Origin: Variimorphobacter saccharofermentans
Lineage (GTDB): Bacteria > Bacillota > Clostridia > Lachnospirales > Lachnospiraceae
Reading direction: 5' to 3'
DNA: 64,000 bases
Assembly: GCF_014174405.1 (NCBI RefSeq)
Contig: NZ_JACEGA010000001.1
Location: 3,636,501 to 3,700,500 of the forward strand
This document shows positions 1 to 8,146 of this stretch, piece by piece. The position numbers were made by a program, and so were the translations under genes. The notes under the pieces were generated by a model, which did not search any database, was not told the origin of the DNA, and saw only the letters and a program-made list of their open reading frames with translations. The stretch's first letter is position 1, and the number at the start of each line of letters is the position of its first letter.

Positions 1-353
1 CCTCTTCTACCATTTACCCCAACTGCCTTCGCATACGGATCCACTGCTTCCTTACTTTCTCCATCAACAGTCACTACATAGGTATAATAAATTCCATTAT
101 AATCGCCATAAAGCACTGTCACCCAGGTTCCTTTGATGTCCCTGGTCATTTCCAGGGTCTGAAAGCAGTCGTCCTGATCACCTGATTTATATAAATTGAC
201 GGAGACTCTGCTGGCTGTTGGAGCCCAGATTCGAAGCCTGGTCTGCTCCTTCTCCCAGGTTGCTCCAAGATCATTCCCATCATATGAATTTGCTTCTATA
301 AACTCTCTTGTGGAAAAATAATTATAATATTGCAGCATTCTGTAATTATCCAA
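1..353 (-). CDS. pulA: Type I pullulanase, N-terminal part (cut by window edge)
   Basis: The minus strand is open from a TTG start at 351-353 to the window edge, about 117 residues. The TTG follows a GGAGG ribosome binding site (360-364) with good spacing; the next in-frame ATG has none. The protein carries the entry of an alpha-amylase-type N-terminal beta-sandwich: DLGATWEKEQTRLRIWAPTA, then AVDPYAKAVGVNGR, both typical of type I pullulanases (GH13_14), which cut alpha-1,6 branches of glycogen, amylopectin or pullulan. No signal peptide is seen, so it is probably cytoplasmic and may act with the glycogen phosphorylase at 9.3 kb. The catalytic domain lies outside the window, so a related GH13 debranching enzyme cannot be fully excluded. 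Confidence 0.8.
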   Translation of the reverse strand, partial: MDNYRMLQYYNYFSTREFIEANSYDGNDLGATWEKEQTRLRIWAPTASRVSVNLYKSGDQDDCFQTLEMTRDIKGTWVTVLYGDYNGIYYTYVVTVDGESKEAVDPYAKAVGVNGRR

Positions 354-476
354 TATTAACCTCCAAATATGCATAACAGATTATATTCATTGCAGCTTCC
401 CAGTGAAAGAAATCTGCCATATAGTTTCCAATATATATGATTATAACCACCTTATGACAACCTATTACGAAAAATA

Positions 477-529
477 GAAGGTACCTCCATATCCTGCGCA
501 GTGTTCGCAGAAGCTTTTGGAATACCTTC
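477..529 (-). terminator. Rho-independent terminator of the beta-CASP gene
   Basis: An interrupted hairpin (GAAGGTA with TACCTTC, inner CTGCG with CGCAG) lies about 50 bases after the stop of the minus-strand gene at 577. On that strand it is followed by CTATTTTTCG, a U-rich tail. Confidence 0.55.
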
Positions 530-576
530 CATTCATTTTATCCAGCCTTATAATCATCTCTAATATAGCTTATGTT

Positions 577-2187
577 CTATCGGTCCCATTTATCACATAG
601 AGAATTAATCTGACTCATAAACTTGGCAAGGTCCTTATTGGCACCTCCCTTATTACGCTGTATCACTGCAGCAAGGCGTTTTCCTGCCTGAACCAGTCGA
701 TCAAATACGGTATCTCCATGACCACCTGTGGAAGCAGCCTCCACCTGCTTCTTAACTGGAATGATAACGCCTTCCTTAACACATTTATTCGTAAGAAGAT
801 CATATACTGTTCCACTATAGGGTGCTACCGCATGATATCCCAGTTCATCTCTTATGTAATCGGTGAAAAGCTTGCAGACAGTGTCATCCCCGTGTACCAC
901 AAATACATTATCCGGTTTTTTCTCAAAGCCGGTCAGCCACTTGATCAGTCCATCCCTGTCCGCATGTCCGCTTACACCGGATAAACGACGAATCTGAGCA
1001 CTTACCTGTATCAATTCACCAAATAGCTTAACCTCCGTAGCACCATCCAAAAGGATTCGTCCCAGGGTACCGACGGATTGATGGCCTACGAATAAAATCG
1101 TACTATCCTCTCTCCATAGGTTATGCTTCAAATGATGGCGAATTCTACCCGCCTCACACATACCTGCAGCAGATATGATTACCTTTGGTTCTTCATCAAA
1201 GTTGATTGCTTTTGACTCATCAGAGGTGATGGAGGTTCTCAAGCCAGGAAATGCAATTGGATTGATTCCTCTCTTAACAAGCTCCATTGCCTCCTTATCA
1301 AAATATCCGTTCATGTAGTCATGGAATATCTGAGTTGCCTCTACAGCAAGGGGGCTATCTACGTACACCTTAAAATTAGGGTGCCCGTGAATCAGTTTGT
1401 CCTCCTTAATCTTCCGAATATAATATAATAACACCTGAGTTCTCCCCACCGCAAAGGAAGGTATCACGACATTCCCGCCACGGTCAAAGGTGGATTGTAT
1501 AATATCAGTTAACTCACCAATGTAATCCGGTGCTTCTCCATGATTTCGATCCCCATAGGTGGATTCCATTACTACATAATCTGCTTCCTTAATATACTGA
1601 GGATCATTTATCAAAGGCTGATTCAAATTCCCGATATCACCGGAGAACACGATTTTCTTTGTAACATTTGCTTCTGTAATCCATATTTCAATACTGGCTG
1701 ATCCCAGTAAATGTCCTACATCGGTAAAGCGTACCTCCACTCCCTCAAAGAGTGTAAACTTCTCTCCGTATTCATGAGGGACAAATAATCGAATTGTGGA
1801 AAGGGCATCTTCCATTGTATAGATAGGAACTGCAAGCTGATCACCGGAACGCTTCCCCTTCCGGTTCTTCCACTCTGCTTCTGCCATCTGAATATGTGCG
1901 CTGTCTCGTAGCATTATGTTACATAAGGCGCTTGTTGCTCCAGTAGCATGTATATTCCCCCGAAAGCCTTCGCTATATAGAAGTGGCAGTTTTCCGGAAT
2001 GATCCATATGTGCATGGGTTAATAAAACAGCATCGATGTCGGCAGAGGCTACCGGTATCTCCTGATTCTCATAGGTATCTGCCCCCTGTTCCATTCCACA
2101 GTCAATTAATACTTTCTTTCCGCAAGCCTCAAGAAAGAAACAGCTCCCTGTCACTTCATGAGTAGCACCCAAAAAGGTTAGTCTCAT
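577..2187 (-). CDS. MBL-fold / beta-CASP ribonuclease-like protein (COG1236)
   Basis: 536 residues. The N-terminal metallo-beta-lactamase fold has the zinc motif HAHMDH at residues 58-63, a second motif GHLLGSAS near 158, and FSGDIGN plus YVVMESTYGDR. The beta-CASP insertion follows (VVIPSFAVGRTQVLLY), and the C-terminal part has the RNA-metabolising-MBL signature VSGHADRDGL and VFVVHGD. This architecture belongs to the CPSF73/Ysh1-like bacterial family, predicted cytoplasmic RNA endo- or exonucleases; which RNA is processed cannot be told. The start is supported by AGGAGG six bases upstream. It appears monocistronic, with its own terminator at 477-529. All metal ligands seem present, so it should be active. 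Confidence 0.88.
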   Translation of the reverse strand: MRLTFLGATHEVTGSCFFLEACGKKVLIDCGMEQGADTYENQEIPVASADIDAVLLTHAHMDHSGKLPLLYSEGFRGNIHATGATSALCNIMLRDSAHIQMAEAEWKNRKGKRSGDQLAVPIYTMEDALSTIRLFVPHEYGEKFTLFEGVEVRFTDVGHLLGSASIEIWITEANVTKKIVFSGDIGNLNQPLINDPQYIKEADYVVMESTYGDRNHGEAPDYIGELTDIIQSTFDRGGNVVIPSFAVGRTQVLLYYIRKIKEDKLIHGHPNFKVYVDSPLAVEATQIFHDYMNGYFDKEAMELVKRGINPIAFPGLRTSITSDESKAINFDEEPKVIISAAGMCEAGRIRHHLKHNLWREDSTILFVGHQSVGTLGRILLDGATEVKLFGELIQVSAQIRRLSGVSGHADRDGLIKWLTGFEKKPDNVFVVHGDDTVCKLFTDYIRDELGYHAVAPYSGTVYDLLTNKCVKEGVIIPVKKQVEAASTGGHGDTVFDRLVQAGKRLAAVIQRNKGGANKDLAKFMSQINSLCDKWDR

Positions 2188-2379
2188 AAAAAACCCTCCT
2201 TAGTATATTCGTAATAATGACCCCCCGTTATTCCTTGATTGCCATTCATATATTACCCTTAGTATACGGCTTTTTCCAAACTATAACAAGAGGAAATCTT
2301 ACAAATGAGGGTTTTTTGATGACTCGACTAAGGGACGGTTACTGGCAGGTCGTGCGGAAATGGGTACTCAATAGTTTTT

Positions 2380-3063
2380 TCACTTTCTTTTCATTTCTTT
2401 AATAATCTGTTTAGTATGTTGATCAATCTGACGGGATTCGGTTATTTTTTGTAAGGCCTTATTATAGGTAAAATCATCAAGGTCGTTATTCTTCAAATAC
2501 TCCATTGTAATCTCAGGTAGCTGTATATAGTAAATCGATATTGCCCAGGCTACTGCCATTTTCACATAATATTCATCCAGCTTTATTCTGTCAAAATGCT
2601 GAAATGCGAAAGGTGCATATTCGGAGGATATAAAATAATTTATCAGCATTACGACTCCAAAACGAACTTCATATTCCTTGTTCGATTCCAGATAAGGCTG
2701 AATGAATTCCCAAACACGCTCTTTGTGGGATCTGGTTATTTTCAAACCACTGCAAAAGCTGTCGCAAATTGACCAGCAGTCTATTTTCGGTATAAACTGT
2801 TCCACCAAGACTAAGATTTCCTCTATGTTTCCCTTTAGCTTTCCGATTACCAGCCCCTGAAGCATAACCTCCTCAAAGGTGTTATCTTCTGCTTTTGCAA
2901 GATATCCCTGCCAATCTCCCTTGGCAATGTCTGATGCCATTTTCTGCAGAAGCGGTAGTCTGACCCCTAGAATGTTCTCTCTGCCGGGTAATAGAGAGGA
3001 GGAAAAGACTCTGTATTTTTCATCAGCCAGATGATTTAATTGTTCACGTATTGTTAGATCCAT
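2380..3063 (-). CDS. DNA alkylation repair protein, AlkD-like HEAT-repeat family
   Basis: 227 residues, the usual length of COG4912 proteins. The sequence is predicted all-helical with HEAT-like repeats: YLAKAEDNTFEEVMLQGLVIGKLK, then WSICDSFCSGLK and a run of helical pairs to about 210. AlkD-family proteins excise bulky or positively charged N3/N7-alkylated bases without flipping them. The CD-F segment (IDCWSICDSF) matches the region carrying the functional tryptophan and aspartate in AlkD, but I have not aligned it. The start overlaps the end of the upstream Crp/Fnr gene by 20 bases on the same strand, so the two are probably translationally coupled. Confidence 0.8.
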   Translation of the reverse strand: MDLTIREQLNHLADEKYRVFSSSLLPGRENILGVRLPLLQKMASDIAKGDWQGYLAKAEDNTFEEVMLQGLVIGKLKGNIEEILVLVEQFIPKIDCWSICDSFCSGLKITRSHKERVWEFIQPYLESNKEYEVRFGVVMLINYFISSEYAPFAFQHFDRIKLDEYYVKMAVAWAISIYYIQLPEITMEYLKNNDLDDFTYNKALQKITESRQIDQHTKQIIKEMKRK

Positions 3064-3745
3064 AGGAATTACTCCATCTTTCTAATAGTTTTCGATTAAG
3101 TATTTTAATGGTACCTCTTTGTAATTCTATGACACCTTCGTTTTGGAAATATTTCAACATACGTGTGACAACTTCCCTTGCGCTTCCCATATGATTTGCG
3201 ATCTTTTCATGGGTGATTTTCAGTTCCTCAGAAGCATCCACAACAGATTGTTCCAGCAGAAAAGAAGCCAAACGCTTATCAAAGCTCGTGAATAGGGCCT
3301 GTTCCATAATCCACATGACATCTGAGAAACGAGAAGCCATAAGATCGTTAGTAAACTTTTGAACCGCTATTACTTCATCGGACAACTTCTGGAATTCCGG
3401 CGTAGGTATTAGAAAAGTGGTTGTATCTTTTTCTACCTCCACATGAATATCAAATGCAATATTCCTCATGATACAGGAGGCGGAAAAGATGCAGACATCA
3501 CGATCAAATAAGCGGTATAGCGTAATTTCCTTACCACTCTCCGATACGATATAGGCCCTGACCTGACCGGTATGAATCAGATAAAGTCCGGAGCAGTATT
3601 CCGAATTACTATGCATGCTTTCTCCTGGAAGAAAGCTTTTCTTAATAATTATGTTTTGTAACTTCATTTTTTGTGACTGATTCAACTGCTTCCAGAAACC
3701 TAAGGTTTCCTCTAAGAAATGAATGTCCTCATAACTGCTTACCAT
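3044..3745 (-). CDS. Crp/Fnr-family transcriptional regulator
   Basis: About 233 residues from the ATG at 3743-3745, chosen over an ATG 18 bases upstream because GGAGG (3752-3756) lies six bases before it. Residues 30-120 form a cyclic-nucleotide-binding-type beta-roll (LYLIHTGQVRAYIVSESGKEITLYRLFDRDVC); the C-terminal winged helix contains LKITHEKIANHMGSAREVVTRMLKYFQNEG, a typical Crp HTH. CIFSASCIM resembles the segment of small clostridial Fnr-like sensors, but no classical Fnr cysteine cluster is present. It overlaps the AlkD-like gene and follows trxA on the same strand, with a hairpin between. Its ligand is unknown; a role in redox or nitrosative response is only a guess from the trxA neighbour. 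Confidence 0.85.
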   Translation of the reverse strand: MVSSYEDIHFLEETLGFWKQLNQSQKMKLQNIIIKKSFLPGESMHSNSEYCSGLYLIHTGQVRAYIVSESGKEITLYRLFDRDVCIFSASCIMRNIAFDIHVEVEKDTTTFLIPTPEFQKLSDEVIAVQKFTNDLMASRFSDVMWIMEQALFTSFDKRLASFLLEQSVVDASEELKITHEKIANHMGSAREVVTRMLKYFQNEGVIELQRGTIKILNRKLLERWSNSYGSNNT

Positions 3746-3785
3746 ACCGTTCCTCCACCCCATTCCTGTTTATAACGATTTTCAT

Positions 3786-3837
3786 AAATACAAAATAGCA
3801 TGCAAGGCTCAAATATGTATATTTTTACCTCGCATGC
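3786..3837 (-). terminator. Terminator of trxA
   Basis: A 10-bp stem (GCATGCAAGG at 3798-3807 against CCTCGCATGC at 3828-3837, the single mismatch being a G:U pair in the minus-strand transcript) extends inward through AAATAT/ATATTT and is followed by UAUUUUGUAUUU. It lies 30 bases after the trxA stop. Confidence 0.65.
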
Positions 3838-3867
3838 ATTGTTATTTTCTTTGTAACTTAGTATAAC

Positions 3868-4182
3868 TTATATTTCCAACATTCTCAAGATTTCTTTTTT
3901 CGGTTTTACTCCGACAGAGGTTGCGGACACCTTTCCATCCTTTACAACCATCAAGGTAGGAATACTCATAATCCTGAACTTGGATGCCAGCTCCGATTCT
4001 TCATCAATATTAATCTTACCCACCTTTGCAGTGCCTTCCATCTCGTCTGCAATTTCTTCTACTGTAGGAGCAACCATCCGGCAGGGTCCACACCAGGATG
4101 CCCAGAAATCTAGTAATACAGGCTCCTTTGAATTTAATACTTCCTGATCAAAATTATGCTTTGTAATTTTTATAGCAGCCAT
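3868..4182 (-). CDS. trxA: Thioredoxin
   Basis: 104 residues, full family length. The redox motif WCGPC is at residues 30-34 with catalytic cysteines 31 and 34; the cis-proline loop is SIPT (Pro75) and the buried aspartate sits in LLDFWAS. It reduces protein disulfides in the cytoplasm using thioredoxin reductase. A strong GGAGG precedes the ATG. It ends at the hairpin at 3786-3837, so the downstream Crp gene may be expressed separately. No thioredoxin reductase gene is present in this window. Confidence 0.95.
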   Translation of the reverse strand: MAAIKITKHNFDQEVLNSKEPVLLDFWASWCGPCRMVAPTVEEIADEMEGTAKVGKINIDEESELASKFRIMSIPTLMVVKDGKVSATSVGVKPKKEILRMLEI

Positions 4183-4464
4183 AAGAATTCCTCCATTATA
4201 TTTTATTCGTTTTATGGGCTTACTATATCACAATACGCATTTTGCATCTGTGATGTTATCACAAAAGAGGCTTTATTTTCTACTCCCTAATCAAATAATC
4301 TATATATTTCTTGTCAGAAAATAGGAAAATGGTACAAGTAAAGTAGATTTACCATGTCCTCCTGCCTAATTATGTAATATTATGAAATACAAGAGTATAT
4401 ATTACTATAGGATCACATAGAGGATTTATCGAATTTACTGTATTTCGCCAGAATGGAGGTTATA

Positions 4465-5709
4465 ATGAATGTTCCTTTGAACCAAATGCCCAACCCTACG
4501 AAGGAGCAACGACACGAAATGTTAAGAGATGCATTAGAAAGAGAAGGACGATCTGAGGACTTTGATTATATCACACATTTCCTAAGTCCTCCAAATGAGA
4601 TAACTACGATTACAGCTCCTGGAGTTTTGCAGGGTGCTAAAATAGGTATACTGGGAGGAGGCGTAGCCGGGATGGCCGCTGCCTTTGAGTTGCGCAAGCT
4701 TGGCGCCGATATCACTATATTAGAAGCCTCAGAAGATCGAATCGGAGGCAGAATATATACTTATTACTATGAACCCTCCAGAACCTATTTCGGTGAGTTC
4801 GGAGCCATGCGAATTCCGATATCCCACGAAACAACCTGGTATTATATTGATCTGTTGGGACTTGATACCGTTTCCATGACATCTCCCAGACGGAATAATT
4901 TTATCTATGTGCATAATACCAGAATTCGAACAACTCAATCCATTGAAGAGTATCTGTATCCGTTCTTTGATCTGACTCCACAGGAACGAAATACTCCGTG
5001 GAGCGAGTTGAGTGAATATGCCTTCCAATATGCCTTTCGTATACTTCCAGCAGATATCCGAGCAGAGCTTATCCAGGTTCTACCCGAGTATTCTCCGCAA
5101 ATACTTGCATTAATGAATATCAGTCTTAGACAGAACTTTGAAGAGCTGGGCCTTAGTCAGGGAGCCATTCAGCTTCTGTCTGGAATTGACTCCGCAGCTG
5201 GTGCTTTACTACATAATAGTTATACCGAATACGCTCACGAGGATTATAGCCTGGACTTTATAAATATCTATCAAATAAAAGGAGGAAATGTAAATCTACC
5301 ACTTGCTTTTTATGAAAGCTTCTTATCAGAAAGCCCAAGCGTATACTCCGATATCGACTCATCCTCGCTTGGAAAAGTAATATATAAGAGTGGACACAGG
5401 GTAACAGGAATTTATCAGTCGAACTACCGAAATAAAATAATTATTCGATATACCAATACCTTTGACATGACCGAAAGTGCGGACATATTCGACTATGTCA
5501 TCTGCTCCCTACCTTTTTCCGCCCTTAGAACCGTAGAAATAAAGCCCTACCTCAGTAACATAAAAATGCAAGCAATTACAGAAGTGTATTATGCTAACGC
5601 ACAGAAAACCCAATTCTTTTGTAATCGACGTTTCTGGGAAAGAAATACCGATTATGGTAATATAATCGGAGGGATCTCATTTACCGATCTCCCCATACAA
5701 TCCAGTTAG
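4465..5709 (+). pseudogene. Flavin monoamine oxidase family gene, 5' fragment (interrupted by IS)
   Basis: The ATG at 4465 is preferred over the one at 4453 because GGAGG (4455-4459) overlaps the latter. The fragment has a dinucleotide-binding motif IGILGGGVAGMAAAFELRK near residue 60 and ASEDRIGGRIYT, the FAD-binding signature of the amine oxidase/L-amino-acid oxidase family. The frame meets a TAG three bases inside the insertion sequence. Its natural continuation is at 7603-8040. Joined across the 8-bp target duplication the gene encodes 558 residues in one uninterrupted frame. A truncated protein lacking the FAD-binding C-terminus would not be expected to work. The substrate of the intact enzyme is not predictable. 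Confidence 0.9.
5697..5704. repeat. Target-site duplication, left copy (ACAATCCA)
   Basis: ACAATCCA immediately precedes the left inverted repeat and recurs exactly at 7596-7603 after the right inverted repeat. Removing one copy plus the element restores the amine oxidase reading frame. Confidence 0.95.
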
Positions 5710-5717
5710 TGTAAAGT
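5705..5717 (+). repeat. IS left terminal inverted repeat
   Basis: GTTAGTGTAAAGT matches the complement of the right end at 12 of 13 positions. This end is also part of a perfect palindrome: AGTGTAAA (5708-5715) and TTTACACT (5720-5727) around GTAT. Confidence 0.9.
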
Positions 5718-5740
5718 ATTTTACACTGATTTTTTATAAG

Positions 5741-5762
5741 AACCCTTTATTTTTCAAGGGTT
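5741..5762 (+). terminator. Hairpin inside the IS left end, terminator-like
   Basis: AACCCTT (5741-5747) pairs with AAGGGTT (5756-5762); a TTTTT run follows a few bases later. It would stop transcripts entering from the interrupted gene before they reach the transposase. Confidence 0.45.
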
Positions 5763-5784
5763 ACAGAGCTTTTTAAAATAAAAA

Positions 5785-5855
5785 AACAATGACCCCCTAT
5801 TTTCAGTTATAATTGAAGTTACCACACAACAAAATACTGAAGAAAGGTCATTGTT
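5785..5855 (+). promoter_or_regulatory. RBS-sequestering hairpin ahead of the transposase
   Basis: AACAATGACC (5785-5794) is the exact complement of GGTCATTGTT (5846-5855), which ends at the base before the transposase ATG; TTCAGT (5802-5807) additionally pairs with ACTGAA (5836-5841). The purine-rich GAAAGG that should serve as ribosome binding site lies in the right arm. In a read-through transcript it would be hidden, while a transcript starting inside the hairpin would leave it free. IS10, IS50 and IS200 are known to use this arrangement to avoid activation by outside promoters. Confidence 0.65.
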
Positions 5856-7313
5856 ATGGACTCAATTATACTCTATTTAATTAACATTATTCAAGAGCAG
5901 TACAAACAAATCTGCTATTTACTTCTCTTTATCTGCAAATATATTCCTCTCAAGCAGTGGGCTTTCGATGATTCCCATTCCCCTGAGTACCAAAAATTCA
6001 AGGTTGATAAACTTCCTACTGTGTACACTCCTGCAACCTTCGATTATCAGCTTTACATAGCTTATATCAAACACCGCTATGGTTACCTGATTAAACCAAT
6101 CAAACGCCGTTCCGAATCTGATATCCCAAAGGATTTGGTCTGTCCCCGCTGCGGTGCTCCTCACGATTACTTATACAAAAACAATGGCGCCAAAGGTCAA
6201 TTCATGTGCAAGGTCTGTGAGGAACTCTTTAACTCCGATAACATTTATAAGCATACCATCGAGCTTCGCTGCCCTTACTGTGGTAACATCTTGGTTCCCA
6301 AGAAGGAGCGTAAGTTCTTCCGTATCCACAAGTGTACCAATCGTAAATGTAGCTATTACCTAACCAATAAACGTAAGCTTCCACCAGATCTGAAACCGGA
6401 AGAAAAACACAAATATAAGCTCCACTATATCTATCGTGAGTTCACGATGGATTTCTTTCGCATGGACTTACACTCCCTTCCGTCAAATGCCACGGGCTTC
6501 AGTTTCAAGAAGTTTTCTCCTCATATACTGGGATTGGTTCTAACCTATCATGTAAACCTAAAGCTCTCCACCAGACAGACTTCTCATGCATTGAAAGAGG
6601 TTCACGGTATCGACATTTCCCACACTACTGTTGCCAGTTATGCTATGACCGCGGCTTGTGTCATTAAGCCTTTCGTAGACACCTACGATTATAAACCATC
6701 CAACATCCTCTCTGCCGATGAAACCTACATCAAAAAGCTCGGTAAAAAGCATTATGTCTGGATTATCATGGATGCATGTAAAAAGAGCATCCTTGGCTAT
6801 CAGGTCTCCGATAACCGGAGTGTCGGTCCCTGTATTCTTGCCATGCGCATGGCCTTCGAGAAGTTCAAAGTGTTTCCCTCAAAGCTTCTGAAATTCATTG
6901 CTGACGGTTATAGTGCCTATCCTCTGGCAGCCCAGTATATAAAAGCTCAGAAAGGATGGGACTTTGACGTAACACAGGTAATCGGACTTACAAATGATGA
7001 TGCTGTTTCAACCGAATTCCGTTGGGTCAAACAGGTTGTGGAACGTTTAAATCGTACCTTCAAGATGTCCTACCGCATCACCAATGGTTATAACAGTGAT
7101 GAGGGTGCCTTGTACGGAGTTTCCCTGTGGGTTGCTTATTACAACTTCCTAAGACCGCATCCCCATAATTACTGGAAACCTTTAAATGAGATAGATGAAT
7201 TCGAGAAAGTAGGGAACATGCCCGCCAAGTGGATTATCCTCATCCGTTTGGGGCAGCAAAAAATCTTGGAAATGCAGAAATCCTCCGCTGTGTCAGGTAA
7301 TACCTGTTCCTAG
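5856..7313 (+). CDS. DDE transposase with N-terminal zinc ribbons
   Basis: 485 residues. Residues 90-170 hold CxxC pairs (CPRCGAP, CKVCEEL, CPYCGN, CTNRKC), consistent with two zinc ribbons that bind DNA. The catalytic core follows: SADETYIKKLGKKHYVWIIMD (first Asp), FIADGYSAY (second Asp) and VKQVVERLNRTFKMSYR (Glu), ending with WVAYYNFLRPH, as in rve/IS6-type RNase H-fold transposases. The frame is intact and all three acidic residues are present, so the enzyme may be active. It would cut and join the 13-bp ends of this element. Translation probably depends on the hairpin at 5785-5855. Confidence 0.88.
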   Translation: MDSIILYLINIIQEQYKQICYLLLFICKYIPLKQWAFDDSHSPEYQKFKVDKLPTVYTPATFDYQLYIAYIKHRYGYLIKPIKRRSESDIPKDLVCPRCGAPHDYLYKNNGAKGQFMCKVCEELFNSDNIYKHTIELRCPYCGNILVPKKERKFFRIHKCTNRKCSYYLTNKRKLPPDLKPEEKHKYKLHYIYREFTMDFFRMDLHSLPSNATGFSFKKFSPHILGLVLTYHVNLKLSTRQTSHALKEVHGIDISHTTVASYAMTAACVIKPFVDTYDYKPSNILSADETYIKKLGKKHYVWIIMDACKKSILGYQVSDNRSVGPCILAMRMAFEKFKVFPSKLLKFIADGYSAYPLAAQYIKAQKGWDFDVTQVIGLTNDDAVSTEFRWVKQVVERLNRTFKMSYRITNGYNSDEGALYGVSLWVAYYNFLRPHPHNYWKPLNEIDEFEKVGNMPAKWIILIRLGQQKILEMQKSSAVSGNTCS

Positions 7314-7327
7314 ATTAAGGAGCCAGA

Positions 7328-7487
7328 GGTGGTACCCAGCCACCGGAAGTTTACTTCCGGCTTGACCTTGAATGCAATAAAAAGTAATGCTACAATGCTG
7401 TGAATACGACGGTAAGAACTTCCTGTTCCTGAGTTACTTCGCCGTCGGTGAAACCTTCAGAGCATTACTTTTTGTTGCAATCAAGGT
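7328..7487 (+). other. Highly structured segment between transposase and IS right end
   Basis: Three consecutive hairpins: GGTGG/CCACC (7328-7344); CCGGAAGT/ACTTCCGG, a perfect palindrome (7343-7360); and a long stem whose 27-base arms (7365-7391 and 7461-7487) match at 25 positions, enclosing a further CGACGG/CCGTCG stem (7407-7412, 7442-7447). No open reading frame explains it. It could be a double terminator, a transposase binding platform or a structured transcript of the element. Confidence 0.6.
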
Positions 7488-7582
7488 TGGCGTAGTCTGC
7501 CACTGCATAAATTTCTAGTTAAAATATTTGCTTTTTCAATGTTCAAAGGATCATATTTCTTTACATCAGTTTTTCATACCAA

Positions 7583-7595
7583 ACTTTACACTACC
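7583..7595 (-). repeat. IS right terminal inverted repeat
   Basis: ACTTTACACTACC on the plus strand, complement GGTAGTGTAAAGT, pairs with the left end with one mismatch and directly precedes the right copy of the target duplication. Confidence 0.9.
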
Positions 7596-7603
7596 ACAAT
7601 CCA
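7596..7603. repeat. Target-site duplication, right copy (ACAATCCA)
   Basis: Exact copy of 5697-5704, directly after the right inverted repeat. Confidence 0.95.
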
Positions 7604-8040
7604 TTATATATCCTAGCGATCATAATCAATGCCTGATTAACCAAATGTGCTCATCGGAAGAGCCTGGCGTATTACTAGCCTCCTATGGTCTAGAACAAAA
7701 TGCTACCCGTATTGCTGGATTGGAACCAATGGAACGTTATGAAACTATACGTCAAAACATTGAGGAGGTTCATGGATTACCAAAAGGATTTTTAAACTCC
7801 TTCATCATAAGCAATAAAACGGTTAACTGGTTCACAGAGCCGAACTTTAGAGGTGCATTCGCGTATTATTTACCGGGACAAAAGGAACTCTTCGCCTATG
7901 AGATGCAACGACCGGAATACCAAAATCGACTATTTTTTGCTGGAGAGCATACCTCTACAAAACATGGCTGGATACAGGGAGCTCTGTTCTCCGGAAAAAT
8001 GGCAGCCAATCAACTGGCATATGCCCTAAATACCTTGTAA
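7603..8040 (+). pseudogene. Flavin monoamine oxidase family gene, 3' fragment
   Basis: Codons from 7603 (ATT, phase shared with codon 417 of the 5' fragment) to the TAA at 8038 give 145 residues with the amine oxidase C-terminal FAD-binding signature RLFFAGEHTSTKHGWIQGAL and the upstream FRGAFAYYLPGQ. It continues the fragment at 4465-5709 exactly once the IS and one duplication are removed. A start inside the IS end could in principle translate it, but it lacks the N-terminal FAD fold. Confidence 0.9.
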
Positions 8041-8080
8041 ATTATTAGAGAAAATGGGTTGTAAGTATTATACTTTGCTA

Positions 8081-8123
8081 AAAGGATCTTACTGTGTCAA
8101 TATAGACATCTGTAAGATCCTTT
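8081..8123 (+). terminator. Bidirectional terminator between amine oxidase remnant and murI
   Basis: AAAGGATCTTAC (8081-8092) is the exact complement of GTAAGATCCTTT (8112-8123), with T-rich sequence on both sides. It sits between convergent genes. Confidence 0.75.
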
Positions 8124-8146
8124 CTTAAATAAAGTAAAGTTAGAAA

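Larger units (their letters stand above)
5705..7595 (+). mobile_element. Insertion sequence, 1,891 bp, IS6-like ends
   Basis: The boundaries are set by terminal inverted repeats GTTAGTGTAAAGT (5705-5717) and GGTAGTGTAAAGT (complement of 7583-7595), 12 of 13 identical, and the 8-bp duplication ACAATCCA outside them. One transposase gene (5856-7313) is encoded. The 8-bp duplication, the GG-TGT-AAAG-type ends and the DDE domain resemble the IS6/IS240 group, but the transposase is longer, with N-terminal zinc ribbons, and the element is twice the usual IS6 size, so the family assignment is tentative. It also carries a hairpin over its own start region and about 170 bp of structured DNA after the transposase. 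Identical duplications and an intact transposase suggest a recent insertion. Confidence 0.92.

Noticed and set aside
718..984. 88-codon plus-strand frame opposite the beta-CASP gene
   Set aside because: Antisense to a clearly coding region, composition is Cys/His/Leu-rich as in shadows.
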